Of a stretch of DNA of 64,000 bases, positions 21,043-33,159 are shown piece by piece. The first letter of the stretch is position 1, and each line of letters starts with the position of its first letter. Made by a program: the position numbers and the translations under genes. Source of the stretch: Coprinellus micaceus (Eukaryota; Basidiomycota; Agaricomycetes; Agaricales; Psathyrellaceae); the NCBI GenBank assembly GCA_951394405.1, contig OX596336.1, positions 2,480,001 through 2,544,000 on the forward strand, read 5' to 3'. The notes below the pieces were generated by a model, which was not told the origin of the DNA, made no database searches, and saw only the letters and a list, made by a program, of their open reading frames with translations.

Positions 21043-21906
21043 AAGCGTTCAACTTCGTCAGGGGTGAAATACTTCGTCAGGTTCTCTCCCCTCAGGTCGG
21101 ACACCTAGCCAACGGGTTGAGCGGTATCGAAGGTGGCGGAGTCCGAGACATACCTCATCGTCCAGGTGTTGAAACAACACCTCGCGAAAGCTATCTAAAC
21201 AGCCTTTTAAATCCGATGGCGAGTATGTATATGGTTCACAGATCCACTTCCGGGTCAACTCAGATAGGCTATCCAGACCTGCGTCGTAAACTTATTGTGA
21301 GAAAGACACACTCTCGATGGCCGTTCACATCTGTGATAGAAAGGGGCTGACCGTCGTGGATTCGTCGATGCGATTCCAGGTGCTCTCCGCGGGACTCTCG
21401 TTCTGCAAACTGGGGCATCCTTTTGCCGAGGATTGGAAACAATGTTTGCTCTTCGATGGTGTGATGCATTGTTAAATCTGTTGGGCGTCAAAAAGGCGCT
21501 TATCAATCCAAAACCCCAGAGGACATACGATGTATCAGGTCATTGATCAACTGTACAAAGGATGCTAAAGACAGTCCCTGTTTTTCATAAGAGCCATCTG
21601 CAAACTGAATGGGACAAAATGAGGGTTAGATCGGTAAATGGGCGTCGTTTAAGCTGACGAACCTCATAAAACATATTGACTGGGTGGTGTTATGTCGGCG
21701 AGTTGGGGCGATCATCTTCTAATCCATATGACTTACATTGCGTTTTGAAGTAAGTATGAAATTGATTCATCCGGTTTGAAAGCTTGGTGAGAACCTTATA
21801 GGCCTGTTTTATACGAATTGACTTGGTAACGCACTCTGTTCATCTGCCTTTCGCGGCGAAGACCCTCCAGAGCGTCCATCGAGGGGTCGTTGAATCTGTA
21901 CGACAT
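20937..21906 (-). CDS. Hemerythrin HHE-domain protein, 3' end altered by LINE insertion
   Basis: Four-helix, di-iron-type domain that may bind oxygen or iron. Exons 21906-21835, 21794-21737, a 17-nt microexon 21679-21663, 21604-21529, 21477-21352, 21278-21154 and 21104 onward, all in phase. Candidate metal ligands lie in QFHTYF, MHHTIEEQTLFPIL, ESHRRIHDG and FQHLDDE, the usual H / HxxxE / HxxxH / HxxxE spacing. The ancestral end read EVERFPF then TAA; pasting the two target-site flanks together restores exactly that stop. The LINE sits inside this TAA codon. The present frame runs through the poly(T) as 14 Phe, then 19 residues from the LINE antisense 3' UTR, to a TAG at 20939-20937. All core helices remain intact. 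Confidence 0.85.
20997..21039 (+). repeat. LINE poly(A) tail
   Basis: 43 uninterrupted As. The last five also belong to the target duplication. The long, unmutated tract indicates recent insertion. Confidence 0.95.
21035..21049. repeat. Target site duplication, right copy
   Basis: AAAAAGGGAAGCGTT, identical to 12991-13005. The bases beyond (CAACTTCGTC...) continue the last coding exon of the hemerythrin gene on the minus strand. Confidence 0.93.
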
Positions 21907-22273
21907 GGGTTGGAGTTATGGCTGTCGAGTACCAATAGCCCTTCACAAATCGACGATGAGAATCGGATGAGGTAGACCTGAGATGGAATCTGGCGAGGTT
22001 TGCTTTGAAACGTTTATATGGGCCACGGTGCAATCAGCTGTTGTGATGGGAGGTCAGCAGGATTACACGGTCCCACACAGGACCCACAGTCCAATTAGTG
22101 GATGCGCGAGAAGGATATCGTGCAATAGGAAAGTGTCGAATAGGATTACCTGATGTCCGTCTGAATGGAATGACGAGGTGGATGAGCTTCGCGTTGCCGA
22201 CTCATTGTCAACCCAAGGTCGAACCTGATGGTCACGGTATGTAGTGATGGTTGGGAGCAAACGCAGCGCGGGC
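21907..22273. promoter_or_regulatory. Divergent promoter between the hemerythrin gene and COG2
   Basis: About 370 bp between the two start codons. Either gene could have a small 5' exon here. I see no clear TATA box. Confidence 0.4.
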
Positions 22274-25200
22274 GGCATGTCAGTAGATGTTGATGATCTC
22301 TACCTCATGGCGCTCGCTGCCCAACCCAGACGTGAAGGAGTGGACCTGTATGAACTAGAACGCCTCGCAGAAGAGCTCGAACTTCGCGAGCAGACAAGAT
22401 CAGCAACTCTGAAGGACGACAGCAGTGGGACTGCCGACGACGACGACGGCGATTCGGCTGTACCCAACCTTCCAGCATACGTTCCGCTGTCTCATGACAA
22501 CTCATACTTGAATGCTGGCGATTTCGATGTGGAGAAGTTTCTGTTGTCCCGGTCCTATACCTCTCTCCCCGACCTCCGCACCGAGCTGAGGGAATACCTG
22601 GCTTCTTTGAAGGAAGAGTTGGTCAAGCTCATCAACGATGACTATGAGGCATTCATTAGCCTGAGCACCGACCTACGAGATGAAGGGACACGATTAGAGA
22701 GGCTGAAGCTCCCATTGGGCGGAATTCGGAGTCAAATCCTGGTGCGTGCCTCCCAGCTTGGAGATCAGGAGGAATCGCCTAACTATGGAATAGGAATCTA
22801 AGCAGGAGCTCAGCAACATCCAGAGCAATATACAAGATAAACTGAAGAAAAGGACGAGGCTGCGCGAAGAAAAGGCACGTCGAGCAGAGCTTACTCGAAA
22901 AACTTCTAATCTCGTATCCAGACCCTGCTTCAACTGCTCCTCAAGATATCCGACTCGATAACCCGCCTTGAGAAACTCCTGGCTATTGGGACTCCTGAAG
23001 ATGACCCTACTGATTCGCTTGAACTGAGTCTGCAGAAGCTAGGCACCCATCATGAGGAGAGTGCGGATGAGAAGTGAGTTGAAGCTTTGCTACGTTGCAA
23101 TTCCGTCTCATCTTTAGGTTGCCTGCCAACCGTGCAAAGCATCTAGCACGGGTTGCCACCGAGTACACCCAATTACTGTACCACGTCTCGAAGGCCAGAG
23201 GGGAAAATTGTGTATTCATCAACGGGGTGCGATGGGTGAGTGCGTATCGCGACACAGTTAGACTACCCGCTTACAACATCCTGAAGAGAATTGATAGGAT
23301 CCAATCGACCTTGTCGTCGGACCTTGACAGCATCCTATCCACAACCCTTGCGAATTTGACTGACGGGAAGAGCTCTGAACTGGAACGCACCAAATGGGTC
23401 GCAGATCTCACAGAGTGCCTACGGACTTACGATTTGCTTGGGCTATGGCGCGATGCTGAAGATATCATCCGACGACAAGTCGTTCGGAAGTTCGTGAAGA
23501 AGGTGGGTGCCTTCCTCCTATCATCGTCACAAGCGTTACCAATACCAATACCAGACAATCTATCCAGGAGCCCTCAACGCCCCTCATTCACCAATCGTCC
23601 CTCATACTCCGTTCCACCCCAACGTACCTGAGCCGATGCTCTCAGCCAGCTTCGCTGGACCACAAACCCCGTATACGCCATTCACTGCATTTGTTCCGAA
23701 ACAGAATGGTGCGTTCCCGTCCGGTGGGCTCATAGGGTCAAAGAAACACCAAGCATACCTCCTGGACGACACCAACGACTCGCTGGCCAAGCTGTACAAT
23801 CAGATTCTACGCTTTATAGAGCGAGATATTTGTTATATCATGGAGGCGGCAGAGGGTGTCCAGCTGAAGTCCAAGTATCCAAGAGACGAACAAGGTGTCT
23901 CTATTGTATCAAGCTTAGGTGAAGAGAAAGGCTTCTCGATTTTGGGGAATGTGGTTTGGGAAGAGCTTTCTAGAGCCATTCAGGACGAGGTTGGGGGGGT
24001 CGTCTTCGCAGCCGGAAGACCCGATGAATTCCGCAAGGTAAACGTGTCATTTCGCCGTACGATCAGAACTAACTAACCCCCAGCATTACGAAACTACCCA
24101 AGCGTTCCTAAGATCCATCGAGCTTCTAGCGCCTTCTCTCGCGGCCGTGACATCGTTCCGTGCACACGAATCCTATAGCATTTTCGAGAAGCGTTGGCAG
24201 CTACCCGTCTATTTCCAGCTTAGATGGAAGGAAATTGTCGGGAAGTTGGAGGAGTCACTCACCAAGATCAAACTAGAGGTCTCTTACTCAAAAGGTACGC
24301 CATTTGTTCTCGGTCACCACGATGATAGGCTGGATTTCGTTGGCAGAGTTGCAGCCTTTCGCTACACAGCAGGCTTCGGCTGTTTGGATCGCGATTTCTG
24401 CATGCTGGAGTTACCAAGTGTTTATTCCCGAGCTGTGCGCACGATTCTGGAAGCTCACTTTGCAGGTGCGCAATCTTATTTGGCCAATGATTGTAGTACG
24501 CTTATAATGAAAAGATTCTGAGTCGTTATCGCACATGGCTCTCGACGTGTTTGAATGGGGTCGATGTGAGGGGCCTCGCGATACCCGAACGACAGGTGCG
24601 CATTATATCGCTGGGCACGAACGCAACGCTAACCCCCTACAGAGCATAGTGGCCGAATCAATGGGTCGGCCAGGTACGCCAATGTCAAACCCAGACGGTG
24701 GGCCAACCGAGAACGCAGCAGTGGATGATACCCTATTACGACAGTACGCAGCAGCCATCGTCGATGTCCTAGCCGTGGATACCGCGATTCAGGTTCTCTG
24801 GCAGCAAGAAATCAGCGTCATCATACCAGAGCCGGACGGCTTGGAAGGTATGGAGCCAAAAGGTACGGTGAACAACCAGTTTTCGGAATACAGACCCTTA
24901 ATATCTGTCCTCCCAGATGCTCTCGATGCTGCCTTGTCCAAGCTCACGGATATGGTGCCCGCACTTTCCAGCATGATTGTCGGAATTTTGACTAGACGAT
25001 GCTCAGAAGCGCTTGTCGCCGTGCGGAGCATTACGACGCAACTGCGTGCCATGTCCAATAAGCGGATGCCCACAGAAGCAAGCCATTTTATAACGGGTGT
25101 TCTACGACCAGTCAAGCAATTTTTTGGCATCGGGTCCGGCGATGGAACAGGGGCTCGTTTGAAGGCCAAATTCCTTCACGACTACGCGGTCGATGTCTTC

Positions 25201-25543
25201 AATGCCGTGACTATCAAGTGAGCATGATTCCATACACAGGGGAAATATACCTCGCTGATCTCTTTCACACTTTTCCCTCAGGTATATCAATTACCTGTCC
25301 GCGATGAAGAAGAACGAGGAAAGTCTCAAGCGTCTAAGGAAAACAAAGAAGCCCGCGTTTTCCCTTTTTGGAGGTTCCAGCAGCACCGATGATGAGGCTA
25401 AGGATGAGGAGCGTATTCGCGTTCAAATGATCCTCGACATCGAGGCCTTTGGCAGAGACGCTCGCGGGTTGGGAATCGATGTGGAGAGCAACACACACTT
25501 CAAAGCTCTGAAAGAGGTAGTCTACACCACCGACACAGAGTGA
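22274..25543 (+). CDS. COG2: Conserved oligomeric Golgi complex subunit 2
   Basis: Part of lobe A of the COG tether, which returns resident enzymes within the Golgi. The N-terminal COG2 motif is clear: FDVEKFLLSRSYTSLPDLR, then LKEELVKLINDDYEAFISL. Further on are ITRLEKLLAIGTPEDD, IQSTLSSDLDSIL, ADLTECLRTYDLLGLWRDAE, and a C-terminal region with MILDIEAFGRDARGLGI. The first exon ends at 22741; exon 22803-22874 is followed by an intron that can only be kept in frame with a GC donor (22875-22921). About nine exons follow. A second in-frame ATG at 22244 would add ten residues. The stop is 133 bp from the convergent VPS8 stop. Confidence 0.9.
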
Positions 25544-25676
25544 TCTGTTTTACCCGAGAATATCCCGATTTACATGTCGTTCTTGATGCTAATGAATATT
25601 TCGAATGTCACCCAGGGGTATCGTACGCGTCACCAAAATTTCTAGTTGGACGCAACAAGAACGGAAGGGGTAGCGG

Positions 25677-28600
25677 CTATGGCAACGGCTGGTCGTTGGG
25701 GATCGATAAACAATGGCGGTGAAAGACAACCCCTGTTCGGGAAACAACAATCTGCCGCAGCGAAACGCGTGCAGGAGACCTTGAGGTGGATTCCGAAGCA
25801 TCTCGGCCAACACGAGTGGCACCGATGATGGGCTTCCTACAAACGCTACACTTTGCAGCAGTAGGAGCCCATCCGCGACCTTTCTCAGCCATCAGGTGAG
25901 TGATGGTGTCGAAGAGGTCCCGGTCTATGAGGTGCTTCGTTATGACAAGCATGTCGCCATCGGAGCGATACGACTCCAGCATGCCTCCTAGGATCAGCCG
26001 GAATTCGGTGTACTGTGTCCCTGTAGCCGTGGGAGTCGAGTTGACCAGTCTTTTGAAAAGTCGAGGGAAAGACACGGTTTGGGTGGAGGTGATGGATACC
26101 AGGGCAGTGAAAGTTGCCTGAACAGAGGATCGAAGAGCGCCCAAGACTTGGTCGAGGCAATCCCCACTTCCTCCAACAGCTGACACAGTCTGAACACTGT
26201 GGACTTGACTGCTAAGAAGTGAGAACCACATGTCCTCGAGGGGAACCTCCAATAGCGAATGGGACTGCGACCGCTCAAGACAAACATCCCGGCCCGCGAG
26301 GCCGATGGAGTGAAGGAGATCCAATTCGTGGCTGATGTGAGTGCCTAGGTCAAACGATTCGATCACTCGCCGGGTGAGTAGCTTGTAGTACGATTCCGCC
26401 TTCTTGAGTGCAGCTTGCGGTTCATGGTGGTAGTTGAGGGCCCAGACTACTGTATCCCAGGCTTCATTCCGCTCGCATATGTCGATGACCTTGCGCCATT
26501 GCAGTGAATCACGGTCCATCACTTGAAGCACTTGGACCAGGTCCTTGGGGTGTAGCCTAGACTGCAGATCAACGAATTCGTCTCGCATCGTCGAAGGGCG
26601 ATCAGCAGCGATGGGTGCTTTGTGTGGCATTACAACACCTTCGTCCTCTTGTGGTGGGATGAATAACTGGCGCAGGTACTCGTAGGATGCCCGATCCGGA
26701 TCTTCGAAGTCGTTATGGAGGACGAGAAGGGCAGTCTCGTGCTGAGCAGGGGAATGGACGTCAAGGAGAGCGGCGGTGTTGCGTATGCTGTTACTTAGCA
26801 ACTGGGGTATGGAATTTGCTAACGTGTCGGCAACATCGCTGGGAAGCGATCCTTTGCTGTGTCGAGTAGCCACATGCAATACATGGTGAAGGTTCTCAAA
26901 AAGGGCATTGGGAGGTAGTTGCTGGTCGTTGATGTACGTGCATAACAGTAATGCCCACTGAAGATCGTGTCCGTACCATGCTCGGAGTATCCGGTAGAAT
27001 CCAGCTTCCTCGAAAAGAGCAGTGACGGTACCAATGTCGTGGGGATTGTAGACAGAGAGGAGGTACTCGGCAGCAAGCTGACGGTCCTCCCGCGTTCGAA
27101 AGTCGGGATCTTCAGCTAAACCGGTGAGGATGTTGTGGAGAACGGTGGGTGCAATTTGAAGGAATTGAGGATACTTGGGAACGTTGCGCGCGATGAAAAT
27201 GTTGACCAAGGTTATGTCCTCGGGCGTCATATGACCACCAGCAATTATTTCGAGGAGAATACGAACGATGATTAGACGATTGACGCTCTGAGATTCATCG
27301 TTCAAGTACGCATCTTCAAAGGCGATGTCGAGGGAGTGGAGGAATGCCTCGGCATCGAACCGAAGCAGTTGTCGTGCATATGGATACGTAGGCTCTAGGC
27401 CCCCTTCTTCATCCGCTGTGAGAACGAGCTTTCCCCCGTCCCCTGGAGGCCATACGCTAGACCGGCCAAAGAACAGGAACGTGTAGAGGACTTTCTTGGC
27501 TCCGAAGGCTTCCTCGTCGAGGAGTGGCTGCTCACTGGGGTATGACAGGCCAGACAGAACGTTTGAGAGGTATGGGTAAATTTTGTAGGCATTGAGGAGC
27601 AGTGATTCCACTGGAACGTCGCTGCCGAAGACCCCCAATGTATCGCCTGGGAAGGCTGCGATACGATGTCGGTACTGTTGGACCTGGCGGATGAGACTGA
27701 GCAGCTCAACAAGTGGGGCAACATAGTCTCGCAAGGCTCTTGTGTAGATGTAGATGAGGGCATCATACAGGTGAAACCTTTGGCACAGAGTGATGCTTTG
27801 GTTGAGGTCGAGGCAGGAGGGGTCCATATGCCATATCAGGCGTTCCACGTACTCCGGTTGACCGTCGGCTTCATGTAGCGCAACTAGCCGCTGAGTGATT
27901 CGAGGTGGAACGTGCTGGACGGTGCCGTCAAGAATGAAGGGTTCGAGTTGCCGAAGGTATATGGGTGCAATGTAATTCTCATCGTAGCACTGAAAGAGGT
28001 CTTCGAACAAGAACTCAAACTCGTCCAAGGCAATGCAGGCCTGGCAACATGTGCCAACAAGGCCTTCGAACAAGGAGGTCCTGTCGACCCCACGATGGTC
28101 GGGGGTAACGTGAGTGTCGTCTGTGAGGCGTTCTTCGGCAAAGGCGTACCGCACCGACGCATCCATGAGGCTCCTTAGTTTGCCTCTAATAATTTCCTTC
28201 CGGCGCGAGGCATCTTGCGGAAGGCCATTGCGGTTTCCTGGCGCCTGGCCCGTGTAATAGGTGCGGCATAACTCTATGGCTGCGAGAAAATCGCCGACTT
28301 CCACCAGAGCCAAAATCCGGTCCGCCCAAGTAAGAAGGGAGCCGACAAGGAGGCGGTCGCGACCCTGTATGAACATGGTGAGACCTGTACGATGTTTGAA
28401 AGGTTCTTACACACCAGAGAAAACATCTTTCCTTTGTAGACGCGCAAGCTGTGGGCGACGTCAGCGACAGAGTCTGCATACGCTACTGAACTGGTCGCAG
28501 TCATATTCAGCGTCGGCGATATGAGGGAAAGGCCATCGTAGGCCGTCTTCTCGACCAGCTTCGACAGTTGAATGTCGTAGACGCTCATATTGCTTGCCGA

Positions 28601-30658
28601 GACGATGATAAGTTGCTGCGAGAGAAATGCCAATTAGATCGGATTCCATGCTGTGTAACGTAAACGAACCCACGTTACCATTCAGCCATTGAAGAGCAAG
28701 TATCGGCTCCTCGGCGGACCACTGGCCTAGTTCTTGGAACGAAACTGCTCCAAGGTTGATCTCGTTCATTCTACCCGTCTTCGCACTACGGACCCGTTGT
28801 CGGTATCTGGACTCGCTGACTTTGATCAGCCTCAAAGAATCGCCCCATGTATATGCCAATATTGGGTCCCTCGCATCGAACTCGTGTTCCTCGTCGGTTA
28901 CACCATTCAGCAGGTCTCCCCGAGTGCTGGGTACGCTCGGAAACCAAGCAATTGTGCCCTTCATCTGTGATCTTGGTTGATGCCTTGCCTCGGCCTGGCG
29001 AGGACACTTGAACCAAGTCTTTGGCGTTGGACGTAGACCAACCACAACAAGCTTCGTGGGGGTAAGCAGTGCAACGACATCATAAGCGTCAGTCGGATGC
29101 GGAGTAGGTCCCAAAGGCAAAGGCGCCATAGCCAGAATCGTGTACTTGCGTTTGTGTGGGGGTTGGTAAGACAGCGGAGCCCCGGGAACGGTGGGGACTT
29201 CGGGATACTGCCCCAAAATGCGAAGAATGTCTGAGGCCTCCACGAACAGCATTTTCCCCAAGGAGTGATAAAATGCTAGACCATGCTCATCTGCAGAAAC
29301 AATGGCGGTATGACGTCCTGCGATGAAACCAATGCTGACTATCCGTGAGCCCTGTAGGTGCCCTTCTTTGCGGCCTGTTGCGACAATAGCAATGGAAGTC
29401 GGGGGTACCGAACGGATTGGAACTTGAGGTTTCTTCAGATCGAAGAGCTGGATATAACCCGTTGCATGACCAGACGCGACACATGTATGGTCATGAGATA
29501 GCGCAAGGGCAGTAACAGGGCCGAGTATTGAAGCTATACGGTGTTTAGAATATTTCTCGGCACAAAGAGTGTCCACGCACCTTTCCCCTCGTTCCCACAC
29601 ACGACTTTCAATGTTTGCTTAAAGTCATATACACATATTCGCCCGTCGTTCAGACCAATGCATATCAGACCGTTGGCGGCCAGAACCGTGGGCGACCCAA
29701 ACGCTGGCGATCCAAGTATATGCATTGCCTTCTGTGAAGCCATACTTTTGGGGTACAGCTCCTTGGTAATGAGTTGTAACTCTGACCACCGGAAGACGTC
29801 GGGCAGAGAAGCTGAAGCTCCCTCGCCCACAGATGTTGCTGTTTGAAGGTTTGATACCGAGGACGTTCTTGACATTGAGGAGAAGCCAGACGGTGACGGC
29901 GAAGTCCCTTCGAATAAGTGCGAATGTGAGGATGCATGGTTATCATCGAGGGTAAGAGGGGACGATGTTTGGGGGGTGGATGACCGAAGGCGCGAGACAT
30001 TGGGGTGTAGGAAAGGTCTGGAGAGTCGGGGCGATGCTAGCAACGCAGCAGGAGAGTCGATCAGCGAAGGCGGTGTCATTGGCCCTGTCGGCGACAGGGA
30101 AGAGGGGGAAAGTTCAGATAGGACCTCGTCTTGGATTTCGTGATGTTCCTTCACCATGCTCAGCTGCGCAGTAGAAGATATGAATGCCAGACGTACCAGC
30201 GGCTCGTCATCTACAGCTATCAAGACCTCGCCCTCCTCACCGAGTGAAGTTTTCTCGACTTCCTCCGTGTATCCGGTTGAGTCCTCCTCATGCTCTCGCC
30301 CTAGAACATCTCGTAACTGTTCACGATAAGGCAGGCGGTCCTTCGATGAGTCCATCCCGGTGTACACGAATTCTTCGTCCTCGTCCTCTTCTTCGTGGTC
30401 ACTTTCGAGGACATGGTCCAGCATACTCGAGATAGATTCGTTCGCAGATTCATTCGCATCGTCTTCAAACAACTCCGACATTTGCTGGGAGTAATCCAGT
30501 GGGTTTGCGTCGTCTTTGCCGAGGCTGGGGTCCGCATCATTATGTTCACCTTCCCCGTCGCTGTCCGAGAATTGGAGATTGTGTGCCGAATCTTCGGGGG
30601 GTGAGACAGCATCCTGCCATTCATTGTAGATGAGTGGCTCTGGTTCCCTGTTGGACAT
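25677..30658 (-). CDS. VPS8: CORVET subunit Vps8
   Basis: Rab5-effector subunit of the CORVET endosomal tether. Exons 30658-29581, 29533-28674, 28615-28415 and 28364-25677 are in phase and give 1608 residues. The N-terminus is acidic and Ser-rich (SDHEEEDEDEEFVYTG). A WD40 propeller follows (GLICIGLNDGRICVYDF, LALSHDHTCVASGHATGYIQLFD, ALQWLNGN, SASNMSVYDIQL). Then comes an alpha-solenoid with the Vps8 stretch GRDRLLVGSLLTWADRILALVE and GDFLAAIELCRTYYTG. The C-terminus has a RING-like end (CSVCRKPIIG ... VVFHRHCL). The last intron is best read as the 50-nt version; a 26-nt alternative would also keep frame but is implausibly short. Confidence 0.93.
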
Positions 30659-30931
30659 GGCCTGCAAATGCTGTAAAGCGGGTGGTAGTCAGAGGCAGAA
30701 GGGGAACGCCTGCCAGTGGTTCAAATCTTGTCGTGCAGGGCCAATTTGATGGGAGACGTCATGATCACCAACTTGAAGGCCATGGTCGAAGGAAATGAAT
30801 CGTACAATTGCTCGAGTTGCGTTGACTGGTAGTAAATACAATGGGGGATATAGCTAATAGACGCGATAAAACAACAGGTTATATCATATATCATCCAAGA
30901 GTTCGAGTTGCTCAAGAAAGGTGAGTTGGGA

Positions 30932-32988
30932 CTAAGCGCCCTGCCTTCGCTCTCGTTCTCTCGTTTTGGCACCTGGCCCAAACCGCTCCTGGAAGCTGAT
31001 GAGTTCTTCCATTAGCTCCTCCATTTCGCGCATAGTAGCCGATGTCGACTCCTTGCTGATCTCCTTGGGGACTACCGACGATGCAGGGTTCGGTTGCGGT
31101 ATGGGAAAATCGTCCATGGCCATGACCACATCGCTTGTATCATCCCCTGTTCCGGGAGGCGGAGGCTCATGCAACTCCCTCTCCAGGGCTTCTCTTCTTC
31201 GTTCACGCTCAAGAGCACTCGCTTGCTCTCGACCGACCCATTCCACAAGGGCACGAACACGTTTGTTCATGTCACCCACACTCATCCGTTTGCTTGGCCA
31301 CTTGACTTTGACACCGCGTTCCATGGTCATGTCTGTACTTTCGCTCCTCGGCGCGTTTAGGTTCGTGGAAGTGCTTCGGACTTCGAGAGGCTGGGGGGTG
31401 TCGCTTGGCAGCATATGTTCGAGATGGGCGAGATAGTCTGGGAGGCCCCAGGAAGTGAGAAGAGGTTGCTGCGAAACCGCATAAGCATGTGAGTTTCGGT
31501 AGGCCCTAGCCTCGGCATTCGCAGCACTGTGCTGGTTAATTCCGGTGGGATTCCTGGCTCTTCCAGCGCTTTGTTCTTGGTTAACACCAGTCGAAGACAC
31601 GGCATGGGATAGAGGTGGGCGCTTAGGGCCGACACCTTTTCGGTTCGCATTACTTTGTCGTTTGTTGACGGATGGTGCAGGGGTTGAGGATGCACCTTGA
31701 AAAGGGTCATTAGGGAAAGCGTCACCAGGCGTCTGTTTCGAAATCGGCTATCACACACCTTCTTCCCCGTCGACGGGATTTGCAATATCCGGGGCGTTTT
31801 TGCGACCTCCTCGCTTGTTGCGGCCACCACCTTTGCTAGTTGTCGGTGCCTGCGACACCGGCTTCGTTGAAGCGCTGAGGGGGGTATCATCCCTGGGGAG
31901 AGCGGAGCCTTGTCTTTCGGAGGTGGTTGAGGCCGAGCGTGTCCGCTTCTTTGATGGCCTTACACCAGAAAGTCAGTGGGAAGCACTGGATAGTATAAGC
32001 AAGAACACGTACAAGTCTTCCTCTGTTCGTTTTCGCTTCTTCTTAGCTGCTGCTGGACCCTCTTCATCGTGATCTCCTTCGTTGGGCACGGTCGGTTCAT
32101 CTTTGCCATGCACGGAGGGGTCTTTCCCAGCCGCCTCTGCCGCGGTCGCTTCCATGACCTCTTTCAAGCTCTCGTCGAAGTCTCGACTGTTCATTGTGTT
32201 CCTGCGTTTTGACTGTTGTTTATGTTGGGATGGAGAGCGAGAGCGCGAGACCCGCGCTGCGTTGGCGTGGTTTCGCCGGGCCTTGCTTGACAGGCGTCTA
32301 AGGGTGGGTCAGGAGGATATCAAACCTACACTCGGAGTACTCACTTCAGGAGATCTGTGTGAAGTTCGGGCTTGCACTGTTCGCAGTAGTAGTCATCGTC
32401 GTCAACTTGATCCTCTGTCATGAAGCCCATGCATGGGCCGTGTTGCCAGACCTTGCAGCCCTCGCACTGAATCATGAACTCCCCTGCGTCTGGGTCGTCC
32501 TCTGTAGAGCGTGTATGAGCCAAGGGGCCGGATGGCAGAGGAAGGGACATACCAGTGCTCCCGCATACACATCGAGTGATGCCCTGCTCCTCCTCATCTC
32601 CAGGGGCGGGCTCGCCTTCCTCAGCATAAGTTTCTACGGCCTCTTCTTCGACCTGTTCTTCGACAGGCTTGTCTTTGTCCTTCGCCTTACGCTTGCTCTT
32701 TCCATTCGAGGGCCCTTGGGTGGAGCCATTGGATGTCACGGAGGGTGCAGGGTTATTTCGGCGGTCGTCGTCGCCGTCTTCGAAATCCTCTTGCTTGGGG
32801 CGCTTGTTCCTGCCCCCACTTGCGTTGGAGGAGAGCGCTGGTCGTGTTGGAGCATCCTTCTGCTTCGGTGGCTGGTCTGAGTCGGGGGATTTGGAGGCAC
32901 TGGTGGATGGCGCGGGAGCCGAGCGACGGCCAGAACGCCTGGTTTCACGTGGAGATGGCGGAGGGCCCATAGCTGAGAGCTGAGCCAT
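30932..32988 (-). CDS. CTI6: PHD-finger transcription regulator, Cti6 type
   Basis: Chromatin reader of the Rpd3L histone deacetylase and Cyc8-Tup1 system in yeast. The start MAQLSAMGPPPSPRETRRSGRR precedes a long disordered, charged region. The PHD finger spans an intron: GITRCVCGSTG, then DDPDAGEFMIQCEGCKVWQHGPCMGF and DDDYYCEQCKPELH, giving a C4HC3 set. A basic and acidic middle (NSRDFDESLKEVMEATAAE, KKKRKRTEED) and a C-terminal region with LTSWGLPDYLAHLEHML and a helix ending in EELISFQERFGPG follow. A start at 33072 would also be in frame but is not conserved-looking. The ATG is only 172 bp from the divergent ILV1 start, so the two promoters must overlap. Confidence 0.85.
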
Positions 32989-33159
32989 AGACCTGGGGGT
33001 GGGGGAGGTTGTTGGCGCTGGGAAAGGGACAATGGAGTCTGGACAGGTGGAAAGAGGCACATATATGATCACGTGGGCCGCGCCTCATAATTGTATCCCG
33101 GCCCGCCACCAGGATTTTCAGCTTGAACCGTCTCCCCCATCTCCCCTGGACGTGTCGCC
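32989..33159. promoter_or_regulatory. Short bidirectional promoter CTI6 / ILV1
   Basis: 171 bp separate the two start codons. No obvious TATA box in either direction. A chromatin regulator and an amino acid biosynthesis gene share this spacer. Confidence 0.5.

Noticed and set aside
28385..28410. A 26-nt intron in VPS8 (GTAAGA...TACAG)
   Set aside because: Too short to splice. The overlapping 50-nt intron 28414-28365 keeps frame and restores the conserved join FSL-GRDRL.
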